Notes: generated by a model from the sequence alone, not told the origin. A stretch of DNA of 13,193 nucleotides from Rubrivivax sp. (GCA_004211235.1 SEEY01000036.1:1-13193), one strand, 5' to 3'; numbered from the stretch's first letter, positions 1 to 7,277 are shown. Translations and numbers: made by a program.

Positions 1-1096
1 GCAGCCGCGACGCCAGCCCCGCGATGCCCAGCGACGGGAGTCGCGCGGCGGCGAGCTCGATAGCCAGCGCGTTGCCGTCCAACTCGCGGCAGATGCCGGC
101 GGCGAGGGCTGTGCTGTGTTCGTCCCATTGCAATGAGCTGCCGGAGCCCGCGGCGCGCTGGGCCAGCAGCTGCAGCGCGCCGCAGCTGCGCGCTTCGTCG
201 GGCGTGGCGTCGTCAGCTGGCAGCTTGAGCGGCCCCAGCCGGTACAGCTGCTGGACCGGCGCGCGCAGCGGGATCTGGCTGGTGACGAGCAGGGCCAGCT
301 GCTCGGTGCCGTGCACCAGCGCCTGCGCGATGCGATCCGTCTCGTCGAGCAGGTGTTCGGCGTTGTCCAGCACGATGAGTATGCGCAGCGCCTTGAGCTT
401 TCGCACGATGACGGCGAGTGGCTCGTCTTCGCTAGCGAGCTTGATGCCCAGCACCCGCGACAGCAGAGCAGGCACCTGAGATGCCTCGGTCAGCGGCGCG
501 AGTTCCACCCAGAACACGCCGTCGGCGAAGTGCGGCGCCAGCTGCTGCGTCGCGGCCAGCGCCAGGTGCGTCTTGCCGATCCCGGCGGCGCCGCAGACCG
601 TGACGAGCGGCTGTGCCCGCAGCAGGGCCACCAGCTCGGCCAGCTCGGGCTGCCGGCCGATCAGCGCCGGCACCCGTGCGAACAGGTTGCCCGACGCGCT
701 GGGCGCGTGCAGCGCCAGGTTGTCGCTGCCCGCGTAGCCGGCCTCGGCCAGCGGCACTGCGAAGCGGTAGCCGACGCCGGAGATGTTGGCGATGGCGCGG
801 GCACCGATCAGCTTGCGCAGCTGCGCCACCTGCACGGCGATGTTGTTGTCCTCAACAATGACGCCGGCCCAGACGCGCTGCATCAGCTCGTCCTTGCTCA
901 CAAGGCGACCGTTGCGCTGCACCAGCAGCGCCAGCACGTCGAAGGCGCGGGCGGTGACAGCCAGCGGCTCGCCAGCCTTGAGCAACTGGCGCTCCTGCGG
1001 GCGAAGCACGAACTCGCCGAAGCGGTACTCGTCGCGCGGCGGCGCGTCGGGGGCTTCGGCCGTCAGTGCGAGAGGAGGGGGTGCTGTGGTTTTCAT
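1..1096 (-). CDS. Winged-helix transcriptional regulator fused to a P-loop ATPase (partial, C-terminus outside window)
   Basis: Reading the minus strand from an ATG at 1096-1094 gives 365 residues open to the window edge. Residues about 22-114 form an OmpR/PhoB-type winged-helix DNA-binding domain (YRFGEFVLRP, then the recognition-helix region NNIAVQVAQLRKLIG and the wing ISGVGYRF). An ATPase domain follows, with a Walker A GAAGIGKT at residues 169-176 and a Walker B ILIVLDNAEHLL with Asp244. In this family (trans_reg_C plus an NB-ARC/AAA-like ATPase, commonly followed by TPR-like repeats) the protein is a one-component regulator; the ligand is unknown. The C-terminal sensor part lies beyond position 1. 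No strong ribosome binding site is seen; an in-frame TTG at 1102-1100 is an alternative start. It is divergent from the DUF4242 gene, its most likely local target, though this is inference. Confidence 0.9.
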   Translation of the reverse strand, partial: MKTTAPPPLALTAEAPDAPPRDEYRFGEFVLRPQERQLLKAGEPLAVTARAFDVLALLVQRNGRLVSKDELMQRVWAGVIVEDNNIAVQVAQLRKLIGARAIANISGVGYRFAVPLAEAGYAGSDNLALHAPSASGNLFARVPALIGRQPELAELVALLRAQPLVTVCGAAGIGKTHLALAATQQLAPHFADGVFWVELAPLTEASQVPALLSRVLGIKLASEDEPLAVIVRKLKALRILIVLDNAEHLLDETDRIAQALVHGTEQLALLVTSQIPLRAPVQQLYRLGPLKLPADDATPDEARSCGALQLLAQRAAGSGSSLQWDEHSTALAAGICRELDGNALAIELAAARLPSLGIAGLASRL

Positions 1097-1173
1097 CGGC
1101 AATTCATAACCGTTTAAGGACGCGCCGCGGTCGCAGCGCCGAGCATGTGGGCCCATCAACCCAAGGAGCAAAC
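1097..1173. promoter_or_regulatory. Divergent intergenic region between the regulator and the DUF4242 gene
   Basis: This 77-bp gap must hold the start signals for both divergent genes. The part next to the regulator (about 1101-1120) is more A/T-rich than its surroundings, as expected near a promoter. AAGGAG at 1163-1168 is a clear ribosome binding site for the plus-strand gene. I could not identify convincing -35/-10 boxes or an operator palindrome. Confidence 0.4.
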
Positions 1174-1446
1174 ATGCCCAAGTTCGTCATCGAAAGAAGC
1201 ATCCCCGGCGCCGGCCAGCTGACGCCGCAGGACCTCAAGGCCGTGTCGCAAAGATCCTGCGCCGTGCTGAACAGCATGGGGCCCGGCATCCAGTGGATAC
1301 AGAGTTATGTCACGGATGACCGCCTGTACTGCATCTACCTGGCGCCGGACGAGACTGCCATCCGCCGCCATGCACGCGAAGGCGGGTTCCCGTGCGACAA
1401 GGTGTCCCAGATCCGCACCGTCATTGATCCGTCGACCGCGGAATGA
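1174..1446 (+). CDS. DUF4242 family small protein
   Basis: The product is 90 residues starting MPKFVIERSIPGAG, with the core SYVTDDRLYCIYLAPDE and a following segment rich in basic residues (IRRHAREGGFPCDKV). This pattern is typical of the DUF4242 family: small ferredoxin-like alpha/beta proteins, one of which has been described as nickel-binding in Streptomyces. The usual length is about 80-95 residues, so this looks complete. The start is set by AAGGAG six bases upstream. It is cytoplasmic by appearance, with no signal peptide or membrane segment. Two cysteines (about 60 and 73) and the histidine between them could bind metal, but that is a guess. Neighbours: divergent from an ATPase-type regulator, and about 100 bp upstream of the kinase gene on the same strand. 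The function is unknown. Confidence 0.85.
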   Translation: MPKFVIERSIPGAGQLTPQDLKAVSQRSCAVLNSMGPGIQWIQSYVTDDRLYCIYLAPDETAIRRHAREGGFPCDKVSQIRTVIDPSTAE

Positions 1447-1470
1447 GGATTAGACGGCAGCGGTGCTGGA

Positions 1471-1485
1471 CCGCCGTGTCGGCGG
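1471..1485 (+). terminator. Short GC hairpin after the DUF4242 gene
   Basis: CCGCCG and CGGCGG form a perfect 6-bp stem around a 3-base loop, 25 bp after the DUF4242 stop codon. No T-run follows, so it is at best a weak intrinsic terminator and may be chance in GC-rich DNA. Confidence 0.25.
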
Positions 1486-1543
1486 CCCGTGAAAGATCAC
1501 GTGGCTCCCACCTGGGATCCACGCCAAACCCTCCACCGTCCCC

Positions 1544-2770
1544 ATGAAGCTGCCGGACCGCCGACACTGGCCGCACTTCAGCCGCGTGTTGGACGAGCTA
1601 TTGGAGCTCGACGAGCCCGCCCGGGCGCTGCGGCTGCAGGAGCTCGCGCGCGCCGAGCCCCGGCTCGCGGCGCAGCTGCGCGCAGCGCTGCCCGACGAGC
1701 TTGGCGGCTTCCTCAGCGGCACGCTGATGGCGAGCCAGCCGCCGCCGGGGCTGGTGGGCCAGCGCTTGGGCGCCTACCGCGTCGAGGCGTCGCTGGGATC
1801 CGGCGGCAGCGGCTCAGTGTGGCTGGCGCGACGCGTCGAGGGGCGGCATCAGCCACCGGTGGCGATCAAGTTGCTTCACTTGTCGCTGCTGGGCCAACCG
1901 GGCGCTGCGCGCTTCAGACAGGAGGGTGCCATCCTGGCACGGCTCGCGCATCCCCACATCGCGCGGTTGCTCGATGTGGGCGAGACGTCGGCGGGCCAGC
2001 CCTACCTCGTGCTCGAGCATGTCGACGGCCTGCCGATCGACACGCATTGTGATGCGCACGCCTTGGACGTGGCTGCGCGGCTGGCGCTTGTCGGGCAGGT
2101 GTTGCGCGCGCTGATGCATTCGCACAGTCATGGCATCTTGCACCGTGACATCAAGCCGGGGAACATCCTCGTGACGCCAGATGGGCGCGTGAAGCTGCTG
2201 GACTTCGGCATCGCGACATGGCAGGGCGCTCCTCGTGACCAGAGCGCCCCGCTGACCGCCGAAGGTCGCCCCGTAATGACGCTGCGCTACGCCGCGCCGG
2301 AGCAGCTCCGCGGCCTGCCCGCAACCGCGGCAACGGATGTGCATGCTGTCGGCCTGCTGCTGTATGAGCTGCTTTGCGGGCGCAGCCCCGCCAGCGCGAC
2401 GACATGCAGGCGAGGTGTGATCCGCCGAATGTTGCACGCCGAGCCGCCGCCTCTGGCCGACGCGCTGCCGGCGAACCCGCGCGCCGCGGCAGCCATCGCC
2501 GTGGCGCGCGGCACCCAAGCCGAGCCGCTGAAGCGGCAGCTGCGGGGTGACATCCAGCGGATTGTCTCGACGGCCCTGCGCCGCGACCCCGCCGATCGCT
2601 ACCCGTCCGCCGCCGCCTGCGCGGCGGACCTGCTGCGCTGCCTGCGTGGCCAGCCCGTGCTGGCGAGGCGGGATTCGCTCGTGCACCGGTGCGCCGGCCT
2701 GCTGCGTCGGCATTGCGTGAGCGTCGCAATTGTCTTGCTCGACTTGAGCCTGGGGCCCGAATGTCCATGA
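1544..2770 (+). CDS. Hanks-type serine/threonine protein kinase, short C-terminus
   Basis: The product is 408 residues. Residues 1-70 are a helical N-terminal segment (HFSRVLDELLELDEPARA) typical of kinases paired with ECF-like sigma factors. The kinase domain spans about 78-370 and has every key residue: glycine loop GSGGSGSV at 85-92, VAIK with Lys109, the alpha-C Glu in RQEGAIL, HRDIKPGN at 200-207 with catalytic Asp202, DFG at 220-222 and APE at 251-253. It should be active and phosphorylate Ser/Thr on a protein partner. Homologues usually continue through a membrane segment into TPR or beta-propeller repeats. Here the frame stops after only about 35 more residues (RRHCVSVAIVLLDLSLGPECP), which contain no full membrane helix, so the C-terminal domain seems lost. 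The stop TGA overlaps the next gene's start, indicating translational coupling to the sigma factor, its likely substrate. No good ribosome binding site precedes the ATG. Confidence 0.9.
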   Translation: MKLPDRRHWPHFSRVLDELLELDEPARALRLQELARAEPRLAAQLRAALPDELGGFLSGTLMASQPPPGLVGQRLGAYRVEASLGSGGSGSVWLARRVEGRHQPPVAIKLLHLSLLGQPGAARFRQEGAILARLAHPHIARLLDVGETSAGQPYLVLEHVDGLPIDTHCDAHALDVAARLALVGQVLRALMHSHSHGILHRDIKPGNILVTPDGRVKLLDFGIATWQGAPRDQSAPLTAEGRPVMTLRYAAPEQLRGLPATAATDVHAVGLLLYELLCGRSPASATTCRRGVIRRMLHAEPPPLADALPANPRAAAAIAVARGTQAEPLKRQLRGDIQRIVSTALRRDPADRYPSAAACAADLLRCLRGQPVLARRDSLVHRCAGLLRRHCVSVAIVLLDLSLGPECP

Positions 2771-3267
2771 ACCACCTTTTCGCTTCGCTCTATGAAGAAT
2801 TGCGCCGAATGGCCCGCCGCGAGGTGCGTCGCAGCGGCTGGCAGCACCTCGTTGGCACCGAGACGCTGGTGCATGAGGCATGGCTCGACATCGGCAAACG
2901 CAGCCGGCTGGCCTTCGACGCGCCAGGCCCCTTTCTTGCCTACGCGGCGCGCACGATGCGCGGCCTGCTGATCGACCGGCTACGTGCGCGCAGCGCCCAC
3001 AAGCGCGGCGGCGGCCTCGTCGTCACGTCGCTGGACACCGACAACATCGACGCAGTGCCGCCCTCATCTCCGGACCAGATCGACGAGCTGGCCGAGGCGA
3101 TGGAGGAGCTGGCCGCGCTTGACGCCGGGCTGGCCGAGGTGGTCGACCTGAAGTTCTTCTGCGGCTTCACACTCGCGGAAATTGCGGCGATGCGGCGGGT
3201 GTCCGAGCGCACGGTGCAGCGGCAGTGGGAAAAGGCCCGCCTGCTGCTGCGGTATGCGATGAGTTAG
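2761..3267 (+). CDS. ECF-like RNA polymerase sigma factor, kinase-linked type
   Basis: The product is 168 residues from the ATG at 2761; a second ATG at 2767 overlaps the kinase stop as ATGA, and either could be used. Region 2 is at about 6-75 (LYEELRRMARRE, then TLVHEAWLDI, then FLAYAARTMRGLLIDRLRAR). A linker of about 40 residues follows, then region 4 at about 116-165 (VVDLKFFCGFTLAEIAAMRRVSERTVQRQWEKARLLL), a helix-turn-helix for the -35 element. The LVHEAW signature and the neighbouring kinase match the Sigma70_ECF/TIGR02999 family, which includes the ECF43 group whose member EcfP of Vibrio parahaemolyticus is activated by kinase phosphorylation. No anti-sigma factor gene is adjacent. 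The stop codon overlaps that of the convergent permease gene. Target promoters are not known; the type I secretion operon downstream is one possibility but unproven. Confidence 0.9.
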   Translation: MSMNHLFASLYEELRRMARREVRRSGWQHLVGTETLVHEAWLDIGKRSRLAFDAPGPFLAYAARTMRGLLIDRLRARSAHKRGGGLVVTSLDTDNIDAVPPSSPDQIDELAEAMEELAALDAGLAEVVDLKFFCGFTLAEIAAMRRVSERTVQRQWEKARLLLRYAMS

Positions 3268-4070
3268 CGCGTCAGCACGGCCTTGAACAGCAGCCCCAGG
3301 CCGGCCACGCCGAGCGCGGCCAGCGTAATTTTGCGATAGCCCACATCGCCCGTGCGTCGGTAGATGGCCACGCCAGCGAGGTTGCCCAGCAAGGCCGCCG
3401 GCGCCGCTGCCACGAGAATCATCCAGAAGCTGTGGCTGAACAGCTGTGGCCTGGCCAGCGCGAGCGCTGCCAGGCCCACCAACTGCATCCACAGGATGAA
3501 CGGCTGAGTCAGTGCCCGGCCCTGGTGCTTGCCAATGCCGTGCAGGCTGTTCCACACCAGCATCGCGGACCCAGGGAAGGCGGAGAACCCGCCGACGATG
3601 CCGCCCGCCGCGCCGACGATGAACGAGCACCCCGGGCTGGGCGAGCGCTCGGACAGTCGCAGCGCCGCCGGCTTGAACAAGCACCATGCCGCATAGGCGA
3701 CCAGTAACGCCCCGAGGCCCGCCGTCAGCTCTGCCGCATCGGCGGCAGCCAGCACCTGCAAGCCGATGGGCATGCCGACGGTGCCGCCCGCGAGGTAGGG
3801 CAGCACGCCATCGCGCCGGTGCCAGGGACCCGCGTGGCGACGCAACTCGCGCCACAGCGAGCCGAGGCTGAACGCCTGCGTCAGCAGCGACAAGGCCATC
3901 AGCACGGCGATGCCCAGCTGCGGCGGCAGCACCATCAGGCTCAAGCAACCGATGGCCGAGAAGCCGAAGCCGGACAGGCCGCTGAAGACGGCGGCGGTCG
4001 TGTAGATGGCGGCCAGCGCGAGCGCGGAGGCTGGGCCGACGAGGCAAGTGAAGTCGAAGAAGGAAGGCAT
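3264..4070 (-). CDS. TauE/SafE family membrane permease
   Basis: This is a 268-residue, strongly hydrophobic protein with about seven to eight predicted membrane segments. The two halves carry the matching glycine-rich motifs of this family: GLSGFGFSAIGCLSLMVLP at 31-49 and GAAGGIVGGFSAFPG at 153-167, the inverted internal repeat typical of TauE/SafE transporters. Members export or take up small organosulfur or sulfur-oxyanion compounds (sulfite, sulfoacetate, taurine-related), but substrates cannot be read from sequence. I chose the ATG at 4070 because it gives the normal N-terminus just before the first membrane helix; the frame is open further upstream to 4229, but that extension is hydrophilic and runs through the inverted-repeat region. 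It converges on the sigma gene with overlapping stops, and is divergent from the exported protein at 4298. Confidence 0.85.
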   Translation of the reverse strand: MPSFFDFTCLVGPASALALAAIYTTAAVFSGLSGFGFSAIGCLSLMVLPPQLGIAVLMALSLLTQAFSLGSLWRELRRHAGPWHRRDGVLPYLAGGTVGMPIGLQVLAAADAAELTAGLGALLVAYAAWCLFKPAALRLSERSPSPGCSFIVGAAGGIVGGFSAFPGSAMLVWNSLHGIGKHQGRALTQPFILWMQLVGLAALALARPQLFSHSFWMILVAAAPAALLGNLAGVAIYRRTGDVGYRKITLAALGVAGLGLLFKAVLTR

Positions 4071-4161
4071 GGTGGGGGCGGGCAAGAAGGCCGGACCGGT
4101 GGCGCCGCGGCGCGGGCCTTGGACAAATCCGGCATCCCGGGGAATCGCGATTGCGGCCAAG

Positions 4162-4203
4162 AACCGGACATTCCGGTGTGATTCGTGGGGGGTATGTCCG
4201 GTT
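4162..4203. promoter_or_regulatory. Inverted-repeat candidate operator between divergent genes
   Basis: AACCGGACAT at 4162-4171 and its exact reverse complement ATGTCCGGTT at 4194-4203 form a 10-bp perfect inverted repeat with a 22-bp spacer, so arm centres are 32 bp apart, about three helical turns. The left arm also takes part in a tighter palindrome, ACCGGA-CAT-TCCGGT at 4163-4177. Further CCGGAC/GTCCGG copies lie at 4091-4096 and 4280-4285. The site lies between the permease (minus) and the exported protein (plus), where a dimeric or tetrameric regulator could control both. Alternatively it may be a dispersed intergenic repeat. Confidence 0.5.
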
Positions 4204-4297
4204 TGGCGCCGCGTCTGCGATCTCCCCACGGCGACCTGCCCTGCTGCGGGCCGCGTTTCGACAACTCAATCGCCGCCTTGTCCGGCACAGGAACCTC

Positions 4298-4921
4298 ATG
4301 ACCCACACGACACACATCGACGCGCCGCGGCGCGCTCGCCTCCCCCGATTCGTTCGCGCCGCGGCGCTGATGCTGCCGATCGCGCTGTCCTCCGGCGCGA
4401 TGGCGGTCGACATGGCCACGGCGGCCCGACACAACCACGGAGGTGGCGAAAACGCGATTACCGCGCCGCTCGTGAACAAGGTGCGCCACGCAACGCGGCG
4501 CTACCTCGACATCAACGTGGCACTGGGCGAAGGCTGGGTGCAGGCCACGCCTTGCGTCAGCGGCCCCAACGAGGGGGCGATGGGCGTGCACTTCATCAAG
4601 CCCGAGCGGCTGCACGACGGACTGCTGAAGGCCGACGAGCCCGAACTGCTGATCTACGAGCCCGAGCGCGGCGGTACCTACCGCCTCGTCGGCGTGGAAT
4701 ACCTGGTGCTCGCAAGCGAATGGGCGGGCCGCAACCCGCCCGGCACAGCGCCGCAGGTTGATGGGCACCTCGCCAACTTTGTCGGTGAGCCCAACCGCTA
4801 TGCGCTGCCCGCGTTCTATGAGCTGCACGTCTGGGCCTGGGAGGAGAACCCCAGCGGCAGCTTCTCAGACTGGAACCCGCGCGTCTCCTGCGATAGCCAG
4901 CGTATGGCTTCGCGAAACTGA
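4298..4921 (+). CDS. Exported protein of unknown function
   Basis: The product is 207 residues. Arginines within 11-20 followed by a hydrophobic run and AMA at 34-36 look like a Sec signal peptide cleaved near residue 36, so the mature protein should be periplasmic or outside. The mature part is soluble. Conspicuous stretches are RRYLDINVALGEGWVQ (67-82), GAMGVHFIKPE (93-103), ELHVWAWEENPSG (175-187) and SDWNPRVSC (190-198). Two cysteines (86 and 198) could form a disulfide. I recognise this motif set from uncharacterised proteobacterial proteins but know no function. The start is supported by CAGGAA shortly before the ATG at 4298; the frame is open upstream without a better start. It is divergent from the permease across the inverted-repeat region and may be co-regulated with it. 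Confidence 0.75.
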   Translation: MTHTTHIDAPRRARLPRFVRAAALMLPIALSSGAMAVDMATAARHNHGGGENAITAPLVNKVRHATRRYLDINVALGEGWVQATPCVSGPNEGAMGVHFIKPERLHDGLLKADEPELLIYEPERGGTYRLVGVEYLVLASEWAGRNPPGTAPQVDGHLANFVGEPNRYALPAFYELHVWAWEENPSGSFSDWNPRVSCDSQRMASRN

Positions 4922-5561
4922 AGCGGCCCGTTCATGCGGCTGGGCCAGCGAATGGGCGTCACCCCGCGCTCGACCGAGAACGCTGCAGAGCTGCTGCGCG
5001 TCAGTTGCTGTTGCCTGAAGGCTGGGTGCAGTCCTCTGCAGGCTTCGTCCAAGGTTCTGAAACTTGCCGAAGCGAAAGGTCGAGATTGACGTCGAAGGCG
5101 GCGCCGCAGCGGTTGCTGCCGTTCAAGCCGCCTTCGTCTCTGCTGCCTAGGTTCACTCCGTCATCAAACTTAAGAATGCGGTCACGGCCATTGCGCGAAT
5201 GTGGGGGATGACAACGATCACAGCCCCACCATCCAATGGGGCGCGTCAAGTCTGCAACTGAGCGAGTGGACGACCTTTACGGCCGTAAGTGCGTCTACAT
5301 CCGGCGGCGCCTGGCGGCAGAACCGTTTCAGAGCGCAAGTTTCGTCCTCCGCCAAGTGCCATCTACGCAGGGGCATGTTTGCTGATGAGAGGCTCAAGTG
5401 AGCCCGGTAGACGGATCCTCTTTGGGCACGGATGCACGGCTGAAACAGGAGGCGGACCGAAGAGCAAGGCGACGCGACACGGGGGTAAGTCGAGACCGGA
5501 CTTCTCAGAAGAACCCACGGCATCGGCCACAGCGATAGCCCATCAACGCGACAACACAGGC
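4922..5561. other. 640-bp region with no convincing gene, upstream of the secretion operon
   Basis: GC content is visibly lower here than in the flanking genes, and no frame has the codon bias or family motifs of a real gene. The longest open stretches (for example minus 5001-5249 and 5218-5571) have no recognisable domain and lack good ribosome binding sites. GAAGGCTGGGTGCAG at 5017-5031 exactly repeats 15 bp from inside the preceding gene (4529-4543), perhaps a trace of a decayed duplicate. The right-hand part must carry the promoter of the secretion operon. GAACC at 5320-5324 and CGTC at 5343-5346 with an 18-bp spacer resemble an ECF-type promoter, weakly. Confidence 0.5.
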
Positions 5562-7277
5562 ATGGCGACAAACTCCAACTCGCTTTCCGCGCATCACGCC
5601 GGCTGGCTGTTTTCCCGCCCGCTGCGTCCCGCGGTGCTGCTGGCGGCAGGATGCAGTCTGGTGTTGAACCTGGCGCTGCTCGTCCCGTCGCTGTTCACGC
5701 TTCAGGTCTTCGAGCGCGTGTTCACAAGCCGCAGCGTCGAGACGCTGGTGATGCTCTCGGCGCTGGTGGTCGTCGCGCTGTTGCTCGCCTGGGTCATGGA
5801 TGTGACCCGCACACGCGCCGTTGAGTCCGCTGGGGCCACCTTGTCGAACGTGCTGTGGCCTCTGGCCCTGAACCGCATGCTGGAGCGGCGCTCATCGCCT
5901 CAAAGCGCGGCGATGGAGCCGGCTGACCCTCTGCGCGACGTGGCCTTGCTGCGCAGCTACATGATTGGCGGCCTTGTGGTGCTGTTCGACGTGCCGTGGC
6001 TGCCGCTGTATCTGGCGGTGATCCTGCTGATGAGCGTGCCGCTCGGCTTGGCCGCGGCGGCGGGTGCGCTGGCGCTCGTCGCGCTGGGCGCGCTGACGAA
6101 CCGCCTCACCCGCGTGCAGGCCGAGGCCGTGCAGCGCCACACCCGCAGCGCACAGCATGGGAGCACGGCGCTCCTGCGTCGTGCCGAAGCCATCGTCGGC
6201 CTCGGGAGCAGCCAGCACGCGGTGAACCACGCTGCACAACAACAGGCGCGGCTGGCCGAAGCGCTGCATGCGCTGTCGGTCCGCAGCGCGGCGCTGGCGT
6301 CCAGTGCGCGGCTCCTGCAGCAAGGGCTGCAGGCCGGCCTGCTGGCCTATGGAGCGTGGCTGGTGATCGTCGATCACGCGTCGCCCGGCATCATGGTGGC
6401 CACCACCCTGCTGGTGGGCCGTGCGCTGCAACCGGCGGCGCAGCTCATCGGGAGCTGGCACAAGCTGGTGCAGGCACGCGCAGCCTGGGCACGATTGGCC
6501 GACGCATCCACCGCTGCCTTTGAACCGGAGCGGCTGCCACTGCCCGTGCCCGTGGGGCGGCTGGAAGTGCAGCGGCTGGTGTTTGCGACGAGCCGCGAGC
6601 GCCCGGCAATCATCAAGGGTCTGGACCTGACACTCGCGCCCGGCGAGAGCCTGGGGCTGGTCGGCGCGAGCGGGTCGGGAAAGAGCACGCTGGTGCGCCT
6701 GTTGCTGGGTTTGTGGCGGCCTCTGGCCGGCCATGTGCGGCTGGACGGCGCCGACATCGCGCACTGGGACCGCACGCGCCTGGGGCCGCACATCGGCTAC
6801 CTGCCGCAGGACGTTGAGCTATTCGCCGCCAGCGTGGCCGAGAACATCGCCCGACTGGGGCCGGTGGATGCCGAAGCCGTGGTCGCTGCGGCACAGTGCG
6901 CCAGCGCCCACGAACTCATCCTGCACCTGCCTCAGGGCTACGACACGCCACTGGGTGATGGCGGCGCGCAGCTCTCGGGCGGCCAACGCCAGCGCATCGC
7001 CCTGGCGCGCGCGCTGTATGGCACGCCCAAGCTGGTGGTGCTGGATGAACCGGACGCCCATCTCGACAGCGAGGGTCAGGCGGCGCTCGTCACCGCACTG
7101 CGCACCTTGAAGACCAACGGCACGACGGTGGTCGTGGTCACACACCGCAAGCCGGTGCTGGCGGCGCTCGACAAGGTGGCGGTCCTCAAGGACGGGCAGC
7201 TCGAGGCCATGGGCACCGTGGTGACGCACATACGCGCGGTGAATGCCGTCGCGGCGACGGCTCGACTTCCTTCCTGA
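5562..7277 (+). CDS. Type I secretion ABC exporter, PrtD-like permease/ATPase
   Basis: The product is 571 residues, the usual length for the PrtD/AprD/LipB family (about 560-590). The membrane domain occupies about 1-315, with helices near 22-45, 60-80, 135-180 and 255-290. The ATPase domain follows: Walker A GASGSGKST at 368-376, Q-loop Gln416 (YLPQDVEL), signature LSGGQ at 471-475, Walker B LVVLDE at 491-496, D-loop HLDSEGQ and switch His528. It drives export of the RTX protein encoded downstream, in a complex with the HlyD-like adaptor and a TolC-like outer-membrane channel not found here. There is no N-terminal peptidase or C39-like domain, as expected for an RTX substrate. The ATG at 5562 is chosen because the family N-terminus begins shortly before the first helix; the 91 in-frame codons upstream look non-coding. 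The gene is first in a four-gene operon, with 34 bp to the next. Confidence 0.93.
   Translation: MATNSNSLSAHHAGWLFSRPLRPAVLLAAGCSLVLNLALLVPSLFTLQVFERVFTSRSVETLVMLSALVVVALLLAWVMDVTRTRAVESAGATLSNVLWPLALNRMLERRSSPQSAAMEPADPLRDVALLRSYMIGGLVVLFDVPWLPLYLAVILLMSVPLGLAAAAGALALVALGALTNRLTRVQAEAVQRHTRSAQHGSTALLRRAEAIVGLGSSQHAVNHAAQQQARLAEALHALSVRSAALASSARLLQQGLQAGLLAYGAWLVIVDHASPGIMVATTLLVGRALQPAAQLIGSWHKLVQARAAWARLADASTAAFEPERLPLPVPVGRLEVQRLVFATSRERPAIIKGLDLTLAPGESLGLVGASGSGKSTLVRLLLGLWRPLAGHVRLDGADIAHWDRTRLGPHIGYLPQDVELFAASVAENIARLGPVDAEAVVAAAQCASAHELILHLPQGYDTPLGDGGAQLSGGQRQRIALARALYGTPKLVVLDEPDAHLDSEGQAALVTALRTLKTNGTTVVVVTHRKPVLAALDKVAVLKDGQLEAMGTVVTHIRAVNAVAATARLPS

Noticed and set aside
311..1117. 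Plus-strand open frame of 268 codons opposite the regulator
   Set aside because: The minus strand holds a winged-helix domain plus Walker A and B motifs; the plus frame is low-complexity Gln/Arg/His-rich shadow.
1814..2881. Minus-strand open frame of 355 codons opposite the kinase
   Set aside because: The plus strand encodes a kinase with every catalytic motif; the antisense translation is Arg/Gln/Ala-rich with no motif.
3064..4479. Minus-strand open frame of 471 codons covering the permease region
   Set aside because: It lies in another frame from the clear TauE/SafE protein and runs through the sigma gene and the intergenic inverted repeat; the Arg/Pro-rich translation is a frame shadow.
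3941..4828. Minus-strand 295-codon frame opposite the exported protein
   Set aside because: It overlaps a gene with signal peptide and ribosome binding site on the plus strand and shows no recognisable domain.
5001..5249. 82-codon minus-strand frame in the 640-bp gap, with a somewhat protein-like composition
   Set aside because: No ribosome binding site, no recognised motif, and no partner genes; could be a relic but not supportable as a gene.
5289..5561. 91-codon N-terminal extension of the ABC exporter
   Set aside because: The PrtD family starts just before the first membrane helix; the extension has no domain, sits in lower-GC sequence and is not expected in homologues.
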